In this document: in pieces, positions 9,698 through 19,785 of the stretch
Position numbering within the stretch: the first letter of the stretch is position 1
How the letters are laid out: each line of letters starts with the position of its first letter
Source: Martelella mediterranea
Lineage (GTDB): Bacteria > Pseudomonadota > Alphaproteobacteria > Rhizobiales > Rhizobiaceae
Direction: 5' to 3'
Length of the DNA stretch: 64,000 nt
Assembly (NCBI GenBank): GCA_003001975.1
Contig: PVUG01000004.1
Coordinates: 186,001-250,000 of the forward strand
Program-made: the position numbers and the translations under genes
Notes under the pieces: generated by a model
Told to the model about the DNA's origin: nothing
Seen by the model: the letters and a program-made list of their open reading frames with translations, nothing else
Databases searched by the model: none

Positions 9698-10363
9698 GTG
9701 AAACGTCCCCTGCGTATTGCGCCGTCGATCCTGTCCGCCGATTTTTCCAATCTCGGCGAAGACGTCAGAAAAGTTGTCGATGACGGCGCCGACTGGGTCC
9801 ATCTCGACATCATGGACGGGCATTTCGTGCCGAACATCACCTTCGGGCCGCCGGTCGTCAAAGCCCTGCGCCGCCATACCGACGCGGTGTTCGACTGCCA
9901 CCTGATGATCGCCCCCGCAGATCCCTATCTGGAAGCCTTTGCCAAGGCCGGCTGCGATATCATCACCGTCCACGAGGAAGCCGGCCCGCACCTGCATCGC
10001 TCGCTGCAGACGATCCGCAACCTCGGCAAGAAGGCGGGCGTTGCCCTGAACCCGGCAACGCCGGTCTCGATGATCGAACATGTGATCGACGATCTCGACC
10101 TGATCCTGATCATGACGGTCAATCCGGGCTTTGGCGGACAGAAATTCATCCCCGCCACGCTGCGCAAGATCGAACAGGCCCACGCGCTGATCGGCGACCG
10201 GCCGATTGATCTGGAAGTCGATGGCGGCATTGCGCCGGATACCGTCGGCGCCGTGACCAAAGCGGGCGCCAATGCGCTCGTCGCCGGCTCGGCGATTTTC
10301 GGCAAGGCCGAACAGGGCAGCTACCGTGCGCCGATGGAGGCCCTGCGCGCCGCCGAGGAATAA
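9698..10363 (+). CDS. rpe: Ribulose-phosphate 3-epimerase
   Basis: Interconverts ribulose-5-phosphate and xylulose-5-phosphate in the pentose-phosphate and Calvin pathways. The GTG at 9698 ([20 protein letters not shown]) is chosen because AGGAA lies 7 nt before it and it gives the family's 221 residues; ATGs at 9674 and 9683 are in frame but lack a ribosome site. The TIM-barrel catalytic residues are visible: Ser in APSILSADF, HxD in [13 protein letters not shown], His in FDCHLMI, then [14 protein letters not shown] and the phosphate-binding LEVDGGI. It is followed after 14 bp by the DUF2259 gene, probably as an operon. Confidence 0.96.
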   Translation: MKRPLRIAPSILSADFSNLGEDVRKVVDDGADWVHLDIMDGHFVPNITFGPPVVKALRRHTDAVFDCHLMIAPADPYLEAFAKAGCDIITVHEEAGPHLHRSLQTIRNLGKKAGVALNPATPVSMIEHVIDDLDLILIMTVNPGFGGQKFIPATLRKIEQAHALIGDRPIDLEVDGGIAPDTVGAVTKAGANALVAGSAIFGKAEQGSYRAPMEALRAAEE

Positions 10364-10377
10364 AACAGGAGGAAAGC

Positions 10378-11097
10378 ATGTCGCAGTTCTTGTCATTCAC
10401 CGGATTGGCGGCGGCGTTGTCGCTTTCGGCCTCGATTGCCGCCGCCGGCGATTTCTCCACCTTCACGCCGCTCGGTTTTTCCGATGACGGCCGGGTTTTC
10501 GCCTTTGAGGAATTCGGTGTGGAGGACGGCTCCGGCTTTCCCTATTCCAACATCTTCTTCATCGACACCGAACGCGACGCGTTTCTGGACGAAACGCCCT
10601 TCAGGGTGCGCGAAGAGGATGAGACGGCAACCATCAGCGCCGTGCGCGGCATCGCCGTCGGCGAGGCGCTGCCGCTGATCCAGGACTATAACCTGCTGGA
10701 CCATCCCGGCTGGCTTGCCGCCTTCAATCCGGTCACGGAAGAGGTCGAGGGCGGCAACCGGACCATCCGCTATCGCGCCCACCCGAACCTGTCGCCCGTC
10801 AGCACGCTTACGCTCGAGACATTCGCGCTCGATCCGATTTCCGCCTGCGCGGCGATCACGCCGGATGCCCAGGGCTTCCGGCTTTCCTATACCGACCCCG
10901 ACGGCGAAACGCGCACGATCCATGAAGACAGCCGCATTCCGGCAAGTCGCAACTGCCCGACCGGCTACCGGCTGGGCGGCGTGATGACCTATCGCAACAA
11001 TGATGGCAACGCGGTCGACATCGCCCTGCTCACGGTTCTCAATTACGGCTTCGAGGGACCGAATGGCCGCTGGATTGCGGTTCCCTTCGCCCCCTGA
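10378..11097 (+). CDS. DUF2259 family secreted protein
   Basis: 239 residues starting at ATG 10378, with a strong AGGAGG 7-12 bases before. Residues 1-23 form a signal peptide (LAAALSLSASIAAA|GD). The start of the mature part (FSTFTPLGFSDDGRVFAFEEFGVEDGSGFPYSNIFFID) is the hallmark of DUF2259, whose function is unknown; the repeated strand pattern suggests a beta-propeller-like blade. Two cysteines are spaced to allow a periplasmic disulphide. Its tight spacing after rpe is probably convenience rather than a shared pathway. About 110 bp separate it from purB. Confidence 0.85.
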   Translation: MSQFLSFTGLAAALSLSASIAAAGDFSTFTPLGFSDDGRVFAFEEFGVEDGSGFPYSNIFFIDTERDAFLDETPFRVREEDETATISAVRGIAVGEALPLIQDYNLLDHPGWLAAFNPVTEEVEGGNRTIRYRAHPNLSPVSTLTLETFALDPISACAAITPDAQGFRLSYTDPDGETRTIHEDSRIPASRNCPTGYRLGGVMTYRNNDGNAVDIALLTVLNYGFEGPNGRWIAVPFAP

Positions 11098-11206
11098 GCC
11101 GGTTTTGCGCCTTCCCGCCGTTTCCTTTGCGGAAAAAATGCTCTAGAGCGTGTCAGGCCTTGGAAAAGGCCCCGCCAGCAAGACTTGAACAAGGATCACT
11201 GCCCCG

Positions 11207-12514
11207 ATGATACCGCGCTATTCCCGCCCGCAAATGACAGACATCTGGTCACCGGAAACCAAGTTCCGCATCTGGTTCGAGATCGAGGCGCACGCCTGCA
11301 ATGCGCTGGCGGAAATCGGCGTGATCCCGGAAAGTGCTGCAAAAACCATCTGGGAAAAGGGCAATGCGGCAACGTTCGACGTGGCCCGCATTGATGAGAT
11401 CGAGGCCGTCACCAAGCACGACGTCATCGCGTTTTTGACCCATCTGGCGGAAATCGTCGGGCCGGATGCCCGTTTCGTGCATCAGGGCATGACCTCGTCG
11501 GACGTGCTCGACACCTGTTTCAATGTTCAGCTGACCCGGGCAAGCGACCTGCTGCTGGCCGATCTCGACGGCCTGCTTGCCGCCCTGAAGCGCCGTGCTT
11601 TCGAGCACAAGGACACGATCACCATCGGCCGCTCGCACGGCATTCATGCCGAGCCGACGACCTTCGGCATCAAGCTGGCGCAGGCCTATGCGGAATTTTC
11701 CCGTTGCCGGGACCGCCTCGTGGCCGCCCGCGAGGAGATCGCCACCTGCGCCATTTCCGGTGCAGTCGGCACCTTTGCCAATATCGACCCGCGCGTGGAA
11801 GAGCATGTAGCAGACGCCATGGGGCTGAAGGCCGAACCGGTCTCCACCCAGGTCATTCCGCGCGACCGTCATGCCATGTTCTTTGCGACCCTCGGCGTGA
11901 TTGCCTCGTCGGTCGAACGGCTCGCGATCGAAATCCGCCACCTGCAGCGCACCGAAGTGCTGGAAGCTGAGGAATATTTCTCGCCCGGCCAGAAGGGCTC
12001 GTCGGCCATGCCGCACAAGCGCAATCCGGTGCTCACCGAAAACCTCACCGGTCTGGCCCGCATGGTGCGCGGCTACGCCTTGCCGGCAATGGAAAACGTT
12101 GCCCTTTGGCACGAACGCGATATCTCGCATTCCTCCGTCGAACGCATGATCGGCCCCGACGCCACCGTAACGCTCGATTTCGCGCTGGCGCGGCTGACGG
12201 GCGTTGTCGACAAGCTGCTGGTCTATCCCGACCACATGATGGACAACCTCAACAAGTTCCGCGGACTGGTGCATTCCCAGCGCGTTCTGCTGGCACTGAC
12301 ACAGGCCGGCGTTTCGCGCGAGGACGCCTATCGTCTCGTCCAGCGCAACGCCATGAAGGTGTGGGAACAAGGCAAGGACTTTCTCGAGGAACTGCTGGCC
12401 GACGATGAAGTGACGGCGGCCCTTTCCGAAGACCAGATCCGCGAAAAATTCGACCTCGGCTATCACACCAAGCATGCCGACACGATCTTCAAGCGGGTCT
12501 TCGGCGAAAGCTGA
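11207..12514 (+). CDS. purB: Adenylosuccinate lyase
   Basis: 435 residues. Cleaves SAICAR to AICAR and adenylosuccinate to AMP plus fumarate in purine synthesis. The ATG at 11207 has AAGGA 10-15 bases upstream, and the N-terminus (MIPRYSRPQMTDIWSPETKF) is that of the short PurB type. The superfamily signature GSSAMPHKRNP with its flexible catalytic loop lies near residue 265; the catalytic histidines sit in SHGIHAEPTTFG and MTSSD precedes them. C-terminal DEVTAALSEDQIREKFD is typical. The 109 bp before it hold two small palindromes (GCTCTAGAGC near 11150 and GGCCTT/AAGGCC near 11160), which may form structure in the leader. Confidence 0.97.
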   Translation: MIPRYSRPQMTDIWSPETKFRIWFEIEAHACNALAEIGVIPESAAKTIWEKGNAATFDVARIDEIEAVTKHDVIAFLTHLAEIVGPDARFVHQGMTSSDVLDTCFNVQLTRASDLLLADLDGLLAALKRRAFEHKDTITIGRSHGIHAEPTTFGIKLAQAYAEFSRCRDRLVAAREEIATCAISGAVGTFANIDPRVEEHVADAMGLKAEPVSTQVIPRDRHAMFFATLGVIASSVERLAIEIRHLQRTEVLEAEEYFSPGQKGSSAMPHKRNPVLTENLTGLARMVRGYALPAMENVALWHERDISHSSVERMIGPDATVTLDFALARLTGVVDKLLVYPDHMMDNLNKFRGLVHSQRVLLALTQAGVSREDAYRLVQRNAMKVWEQGKDFLEELLADDEVTAALSEDQIREKFDLGYHTKHADTIFKRVFGES

Positions 12515-12594
12515 TCCGCCACAAAGATCAGCCAACCAATCAGCAGCGTCCGGATTTTCCGGGCGCAGCCACCACAAGCGTCATGTGAATTGCC

Positions 12595-13146
12595 ATGAAA
12601 ATCTCCGAAACCGATATCCTGATTGTTCCCGGCTACAAGAATGCCGGGCCAGACCACTGGCAAAGCCGCTGGGAGCGCAAGCTCTCCACTGCACGGCGCG
12701 TGGAACAGGAAGCCTGGTCGAAGCCGGAGTGCGAGGACTGGACCGCGCGGCTTGCCGAGGAGGTGAACCGCGCCGAACGTCCCGTCGTTCTGGTCGCGCA
12801 CTCGCTCGGCATTCCGACATCGGTTCTGGCGATCCCGCATTTCGAAAAGCGCGTTGCCGGTGCGTTTTTCGTCGCCCCGCCGGAGGTCGACAATCCGAAG
12901 GTCAGGCCGAAACACATGATGACTTTCGGGCCCTACCCGCGTGACCCGCTGCCCTTCCCTTCGATCGTGATTGCCAGCCGCAACGACCCGTTCGGCCGTT
13001 TCGAACCTGCGCGCGATATTGCCGGCGCCTGGGGTTCGGCGTTTTACGATATCGGCGAATCCGGCCATATCAACGACAAGGCAGGTTTCGGGCCCTGGCC
13101 GGAAGGTACGCTGATGTTCGGGCGTTTCGTGGCCGGTTTGCGCTGA
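12595..13146 (+). CDS. RBBP9/YdeN-family alpha/beta hydrolase
   Basis: 183 residues. The family N-terminus ILIVPGYKNAGPDHWQSRWE is followed by the nucleophile elbow AHSLG (Ser near residue 71). A candidate acid lies in SRNDPFGRFEPA and the catalytic His in GESGHINDKAGFGPWPEG, a signature of RBBP9/YdeN serine hydrolases. Members are esterases of largely unknown substrate. It lies 80 bp after purB on the same strand, possibly as a read-through gene. Confidence 0.9.
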   Translation: MKISETDILIVPGYKNAGPDHWQSRWERKLSTARRVEQEAWSKPECEDWTARLAEEVNRAERPVVLVAHSLGIPTSVLAIPHFEKRVAGAFFVAPPEVDNPKVRPKHMMTFGPYPRDPLPFPSIVIASRNDPFGRFEPARDIAGAWGSAFYDIGESGHINDKAGFGPWPEGTLMFGRFVAGLR

Positions 13147-13299
13147 ATGCGCTTGTCCGGCTCCGGCCGCCATATCCCTCAAAAAACATGCGCCGGCGCA
13201 TCTCCCCTGGCCGAGGCAATATTATCCATGGCTAATGGATGTAATTGACATTCTCCTTTCAACGATCACACTGGCGATAAGCGGGTGTTTGTGTGCGGG

Positions 13300-13314
13300 C
13301 ACTCCGCGGGAGTG
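13300..13314 (+). promoter_or_regulatory. Small perfect hairpin in the leader of the GGDEF-EAL gene
   Basis: CACTCC (13300-13305), loop GCG, GGAGTG (13309-13314), about 100 bp before the TTG start. It carries no T-run and sits in a 270-bp gap whose other visible signal is a TTGACA at about 13247 without a good -10 box. It may be an operator or an mRNA leader structure. Confidence 0.35.
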
Positions 13315-13416
13315 TTTGTATGACGGAGAGCGAACCGGGCTGTAACGACCTGAAACATTCAAAACGGCGGAAACAAGCCGTGCTGTCTGTTCGTTCTCCA
13401 GTAAAGGGATGAGCGT

Positions 13417-15975
13417 TTGGCGAGGGATGAGACAAGTTCCTTATTGTTGAGCGATGCCGAACTGGCTTTCGCAGTGGTGGAAAACTCGCCTCTGGCCATC
13501 GCGGTGCTGGATCTTGCCGGCCTGAAGGTTCTGGCCGCCAACCGGAATTTCAAGGCCCTGGCGCTGCAGGTTGTCCTTGAAGGCCAGAGCATTCTGAACT
13601 GTCTTCATGAAGACGATCACCAGCGGATGAAAGACCTCGTCGGACCGGCCTCCGGCCTTTCCGACAAACAGGCGAGACCTGAACTGCGCCTCGCCCCCCA
13701 TCCGGACGGACCATGGCGGTGGATGCTCGCATCGGCCACCATTTTACCGGAAAGCAGCGAAGGAGAGCCCGGCCGCGCCCTTGTCTACTTCACCGATATC
13801 GACGCCCAGAAGCGCCACGAACTGCTTGAAAGCGAGCGGGCCCAGCGCTGGGACTATGCGCTCGTCAGTTCAGGTCTCGGGGTCTGGGATCACAATTATC
13901 GCACTCAGGAATTCTTCTACTCCCAGACATGGCGCACGCTGCGCGGCTACGATCCCGCCAGCCCCGTTCCCTTTTCCCGTACGCAGGAATGGCTTCAGCT
14001 CGTCCACCCCGAAGACAGGGATCATGTTGCCCACGCAATCGAGCGCCAGAAGGTCGGCGACCCCGATTACATGAATTTCGAATACCGGGAACGCCACGCC
14101 GACGGGCACTGGATATGGATCGAATGCCGTGGCGACGCTGTCGAATATTTCCCGGACAAAAAACCGGCGCGCATTATCGGAACCGATCAGGACATCACGG
14201 AGCGCAAGAACGCCGAAGCCCTGCTCGCCCATACGCGCCAGCGCCTGGAAATGGCTCTGGCGACCTCGCAGATCGGCATTTTCGAGCATGTTCGCAACAG
14301 CAGCACAGTCTACGCCGATCCTCGCATTTCGGAAATCTACGGTTTCGAAGACCGGCCCGAAAGCTTTGATCTGCAGCGGGCGCTCGATCTCATTCACCCG
14401 GATGACCTCAAGCGCATAATGACGATTTCGGAAAATCTGATCGTCAATCGCGAGCCGATGACGGCCGAATTCAGGGTCTACCGTGAAAACGACGGCGCAT
14501 TGCGGCATGTTCGCCATCTGATACGCCTTTACAACAGCGGAACGGACGATGAGAAGGTCATCGGAATAAACTGGGATGTCACGGAGGAAGTGCGCCTGCG
14601 CCAGGACCTTGTGACGGCAAAGCAACTGGCGGAAGCCCGCAATTTCGAGCTTGATCGCGCCAAGTCCGATATCGAACATGCGGCCCTGCATGACTATCTC
14701 ACCTCGCTGCCCAACCGGCGTTTTCTGGAGGACGAACTGGAGCGCAGGGTCGGCGTGGCGGCCAAAACGGGCACAAAGGTTGCCCTGATGCAGTTTGACG
14801 TGGATGACTTCAAGGCCGTCAACAGCACCTATGGCCATGCCGCCGGCGACCGGGTTTTGCGCCATACGGCCAGAGTTCTTGTGGATATGTCCAAACATAA
14901 TGATTTCGTCAGCCGTATGGGCGGCGACGAATTCGCCATGATCGTCAGCTATGAAGACGAAGCTGGCAAGCTCGAGCAAATGGCCAGACGGCTTCAGCTC
15001 GAGCTGGCAAAACCGCTTTCCTTCGACGATGTTCGTTTTCGCATCAGTGCCAGCATCGGCCTTGCCACCCAGGAAAACGAGGGGGAAAACGACGCCGCAT
15101 CGCTTCTAAGAGAAAGCGATCTAGCCCTGAAATCCGCCAAAGCGAAGGGCCAGGGGCAGATTGTGTTGTATTCGCCGGATATAAGGGCAACGCATACCAC
15201 CGACCGAATGCCCTCCGACCGATTGATGCAGGCCATCGATCAGGATGATTTCGTCCCGTTCTATCAGCCGCAATACGAGGCCGGCACACTTGAGCTGCAC
15301 GGCATCGAGACCCTGGCGCGCTGGCGCCATGCCGACGGCAGTTTCGGCGAGCCGGCGAGTTTCATTCCGCTGGCCCAGTCGCTCAACCTGATGAACATGA
15401 TCGATGCCAGCATTCTGTCCCAGGCACTCGAGGACCACAGTCGCTGGCGTGAGACCGGACTGACCCCGCCGCGCCTGTCGCTCAACCTGTCGCCGCACCG
15501 GCTGAGCGATCCAGCCCTTATCACCTCGCTGCAGAAGATGGACCTGTCCGCAGGAACGCTCACCTTCGAACTGCTCGAGTCGATTTTCCTTGATGAGCAA
15601 GATGACGTCAGCGCCTACAATCTGCGGCAGATCCGCAGGCTGGGCATCAATATCGATGTCGATGATTTCGGCACCGGCTACACGTCGATCATCGGGCTTT
15701 TGAAGGTGGCCCCCAACGGGCTGAAGATCGCACGGGAACTGGTGGCGCCGCTGCCCCATTCACATGAGCAGCGCGCGATCGTCAAATCCATTATCGAAAT
15801 CGGAAAAACCCTGAATATCAAGATCATCGCCGAGGGCGTGGAGACCAGACAGCACGCGCGTATCCTCACGGATCTGGGATGCGACGTGCTGCAGGGATAC
15901 TGGCTGGCCCGGCCATTGCCGGCGCAGGCGATGGAAACGCTTCTGCGCAGGAAAACCGTGGAGGCCTCCGCCTGA
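13417..15975 (+). CDS. PAS-PAS-GGDEF-EAL cyclic-di-GMP signalling protein (cytosolic)
   Basis: 852 residues from a TTG at 13417 with AAAGGGATG just before it. An N-terminal PAS-like unit (residues 10-135) is followed by PAS/PAC units at about 145-265 (WIWIECRGDAVEYFPD) and 280-395 (IGINWDVTEEVRLR). The GGDEF domain (about 420-585) has an intact GGDEF near residue 504; the inhibitory RxxD site five residues before it reads KHND, so product inhibition is probably weak. The EAL domain has ETLAR (family ExLxR), NLSPHRL, ELLES, DDFGTGY and EGVET, so the phosphodiesterase set looks intact. It has no membrane segment, so it senses an internal signal. The balance of synthesis and breakdown cannot be read from sequence. 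Confidence 0.92.
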   Translation: MARDETSSLLLSDAELAFAVVENSPLAIAVLDLAGLKVLAANRNFKALALQVVLEGQSILNCLHEDDHQRMKDLVGPASGLSDKQARPELRLAPHPDGPWRWMLASATILPESSEGEPGRALVYFTDIDAQKRHELLESERAQRWDYALVSSGLGVWDHNYRTQEFFYSQTWRTLRGYDPASPVPFSRTQEWLQLVHPEDRDHVAHAIERQKVGDPDYMNFEYRERHADGHWIWIECRGDAVEYFPDKKPARIIGTDQDITERKNAEALLAHTRQRLEMALATSQIGIFEHVRNSSTVYADPRISEIYGFEDRPESFDLQRALDLIHPDDLKRIMTISENLIVNREPMTAEFRVYRENDGALRHVRHLIRLYNSGTDDEKVIGINWDVTEEVRLRQDLVTAKQLAEARNFELDRAKSDIEHAALHDYLTSLPNRRFLEDELERRVGVAAKTGTKVALMQFDVDDFKAVNSTYGHAAGDRVLRHTARVLVDMSKHNDFVSRMGGDEFAMIVSYEDEAGKLEQMARRLQLELAKPLSFDDVRFRISASIGLATQENEGENDAASLLRESDLALKSAKAKGQGQIVLYSPDIRATHTTDRMPSDRLMQAIDQDDFVPFYQPQYEAGTLELHGIETLARWRHADGSFGEPASFIPLAQSLNLMNMIDASILSQALEDHSRWRETGLTPPRLSLNLSPHRLSDPALITSLQKMDLSAGTLTFELLESIFLDEQDDVSAYNLRQIRRLGINIDVDDFGTGYTSIIGLLKVAPNGLKIARELVAPLPHSHEQRAIVKSIIEIGKTLNIKIIAEGVETRQHARILTDLGCDVLQGYWLARPLPAQAMETLLRRKTVEASA

Positions 15976-15989
15976 TGGACAGCGGCGGC

Positions 15990-17750
<1,761 letters not shown>

Positions 17751-17752
17751 TC

Positions 17753-17788
17753 AAAGAAAATCCGGCGGGCTATTGCGTCCCGCCGGAT
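17753..17788 (-). terminator. Rho-independent terminator after secG
   Basis: On the minus strand ATCCGGCGGG / CCCGCCGGAT form a 10-bp stem (17779-17788 with 17760-17769) with a 9-nt loop and a TTTTCTTT tail. It separates secG from pyrG. Confidence 0.88.
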
Positions 17789-17811
17789 ATGTTCAGGTCA
17801 AATTTCGGCGA

Positions 17812-18270
17812 TCACTCGCCGGTGGGAACGCCCGTTGCGTTCGAATCCTCTGCCGGCGTGCTGACGGCGGGCGCCGAGGACTGGTCGTCTCCGGCCGCCG
17901 GAGCCGCGCTGTCGGCGCCCGTGGGAACACCGGCGTCATTGGTCGCGGGTGCCGTCTCCGTGGAGATCGAACCGCCAAGCTGGTTCAGGATGCCCTGCCC
18001 GTCGCTTTCAGCGTTCTGCTCGATCCGGTCAAGAATGTCCGACGGATTGCCCTGGTATCGCGCCAGAATGCCGAGACCGAGCGAGGTGACGAAAAACAGC
18101 GTCGCAAGGATGGCGGTCGTGCGCGTCAGTGCATTGGCCGTGCCGCGCGCCGTCATAAAGCCGGAGCCGCCGCCGATGCCAAGTCCGCCGCCTTCCGACC
18201 TCTGAATGAGGATCACACCGGCAAGCGCAATGACGATTATCAGGTGAATTACGATCAGTACCGTCTGCAT
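17812..18270 (-). CDS. secG: Preprotein translocase subunit SecG
   Basis: 152 residues from ATG 18270 (MQTVLIVIHLIIVIALAGVILIQRSEGGGLG). Two membrane helices (residues 2-21 and about 50-70) flank the conserved cytosolic loop RSEGGGLGIGGGSGFMTARGTANALTRTT, the SecG signature. It assists SecYE during protein export. The C-terminal half, after residue 75, is a low-complexity Ala/Pro/Thr/Asp tail common in Rhizobiales. It is downstream of tpiA on the same strand and upstream of pyrG, a conserved order in the group, and has its own terminator. Confidence 0.93.
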   Translation of the reverse strand: MQTVLIVIHLIIVIALAGVILIQRSEGGGLGIGGGSGFMTARGTANALTRTTAILATLFFVTSLGLGILARYQGNPSDILDRIEQNAESDGQGILNQLGGSISTETAPATNDAGVPTGADSAAPAAGDDQSSAPAVSTPAEDSNATGVPTGE

Positions 18271-18612
18271 GAATGTCCAATCCGTCCCCGCTCGCAGGCC
18301 GCAAACGGGGCAATCCAAGAATATCTGGCGCTTCTCTACATGAGGCGCGCAGTCAATCCAACCCCTTTTTGTCGCCGCCGGCCAATCCCGCGGCCTCTAT
18401 GGTTCACCGTCACCGGCATTCGCCGAAGCGCCGGTCGGCCCAAAACCTGCGATTGCGCCCGTCAGACCCGGCATTTCACAACGGCGCTATCCGGACACGG
18501 CCAAGGTGGCAGGGCCGAAACCGCAATTTTGAAACGGTCTCAAGAGGCAGATAAAAACGTTTAAATTGAAAGCCTTAGACCGTTTTCACAAAGCAGAACG
18601 CGAATCCATACT
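18271..18612. other. tpiA-secG gap with a long inverted repeat
   Basis: 342 bp without a credible gene. It contains an inverted repeat AAACGGTCT (18532-18540) / AGACCGTTT (18577-18585) enclosing 36 bp with a central AAACGTTT-like palindrome. It lies just after tpiA and 260 bp before secG. It may end the tpiA transcript or act as a binding site; no T-run follows it. Confidence 0.5.
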
Positions 18613-19383
18613 TCAAAGGATATCCTCAAAGGCATGGTAGATGGAAAGGAAATCGGCCGCCTTCAGGCTGGCGCCGCCGATCAGCGCGCCGTTCACATGC
18701 GGCACACTCATCAATTCCTTGGCATTGCCCGGCTTCACCGACCCGCCATAAAGCAGGCGGAAGCGTTCACCGGCCTCGCCGAAGCGTTCGACAAGGTCCC
18801 GCCGCATCGCCGCATGCACGTCTGCAACCTGATCGGCGCCCGGCGTCTGCCCGGTGCCAATCGCCCATATGGGCTCATAGGCAATGATGGTGTTGTCACC
18901 TGTGGCATCATCCGGCATGCTTTCGAAAAGCTGGCGATGCAGCACCTCCATGGTGCGTCCGTTTGCATGCTCGGAGCGGGTCTCGCCGATGCAGACAATC
19001 GCCGTCAGCCCCTGGTCATAGGCCGCACGCGCCTTGGTGGAGACAACCTTGTTGTTTTCCTTGTGCTCCTTGCGCCGCTCGGAATGGCCGACAATGACGT
19101 GGGTGGCAAAGCAGTCCCGGATCATCTGGGCGGAAATGTCGCCCGTATGCGCGCCGGTGCGCGCCTTCTGGTGGCAGTCCTGCGCGCCGATCATCAGCTT
19201 GGTATCAACCGTCAGCGTCGTAGCCACGTAGAGCAGTGTCGAAGGCGGGCAGATCAGGGCATCCAGCTTCTTCGACAACGGGCCGCTGACACCATGGGCA
19301 ATGGCCCGGATCTGATCGAGCGAGGCCCGGGTCCCATTCATCTTCCAGTTCCCGGCGACCAGCGGTCGGATGTCGGATGTCAT
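18613..19383 (-). CDS. tpiA: Triosephosphate isomerase
   Basis: 256 residues. Interconverts dihydroxyacetone phosphate and glyceraldehyde-3-phosphate. The N-terminal VAGNWKMNG holds the catalytic Lys, VIVGHSERR the catalytic His, and [12 protein letters not shown] the catalytic Glu with the flexible loop 6; YGGSVKPGN and [10 protein letters not shown] bind phosphate. Length is normal. Transcribed towards secG. Confidence 0.97.
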   Translation of the reverse strand: MTSDIRPLVAGNWKMNGTRASLDQIRAIAHGVSGPLSKKLDALICPPSTLLYVATTLTVDTKLMIGAQDCHQKARTGAHTGDISAQMIRDCFATHVIVGHSERRKEHKENNKVVSTKARAAYDQGLTAIVCIGETRSEHANGRTMEVLHRQLFESMPDDATGDNTIIAYEPIWAIGTGQTPGADQVADVHAAMRRDLVERFGEAGERFRLLYGGSVKPGNAKELMSVPHVNGALIGGASLKAADFLSIYHAFEDIL

Positions 19384-19785
19384 CTGTTCTTTTCTCCCTT
19401 AATCTCAATATCAGGCACGGCCGAGCGAACACCTGCACCCTTTCTTTCCCATTCGGGGCCGTGGCGCAAATGCCGTCATGCCGGCTCTCCTCATGCGCCG
19501 GCCCGGAAGTTTCCCACTTGTTCCAGAACAAACGGCTGGAACACGGGTGGTGGAAATTCCGCGAATAATCACCAACTCATCGGTTTGAAACCGTATTAGA
19601 TCGAATCCCGCCTGCCCCGCCAGTCCCTTTTTGACGGCCGGTTCTTCACGCAAATGAAACTCATCCACAGGCAGAATGCGACAATTTGGCACAGCATCGC
19701 CTAATGGCCCATTCTTTGCGAAAATAGAGCACTGATTCGCCTATAAGGCGCGTAACCATTCAACCCGAACACTCTGCCGGACCTT
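19384..19785. other. Divergent tpiA/parE intergenic region
   Basis: About 400 bp that must hold both promoters. The one structured site I see is TTGTTC (19518-19523), CA, GAACAA (19526-19531), a 14-bp dyad that could be an operator. Spacing does not fit the alphaproteobacterial LexA box GTTC-N7-GTTC. No RNA gene or small reading frame with a ribosome site was found. Confidence 0.4.

Noticed and set aside
17830-17850. tRNA T-loop-like GTTCGAATCC
   Set aside because: It lies within the secG reading frame and no cloverleaf can be drawn.
19518-19531. LexA box near TTGTTC-CA-GAACAA
   Set aside because: Spacing does not match GTTC-N7-GTTC, and parE is not a usual SOS gene.
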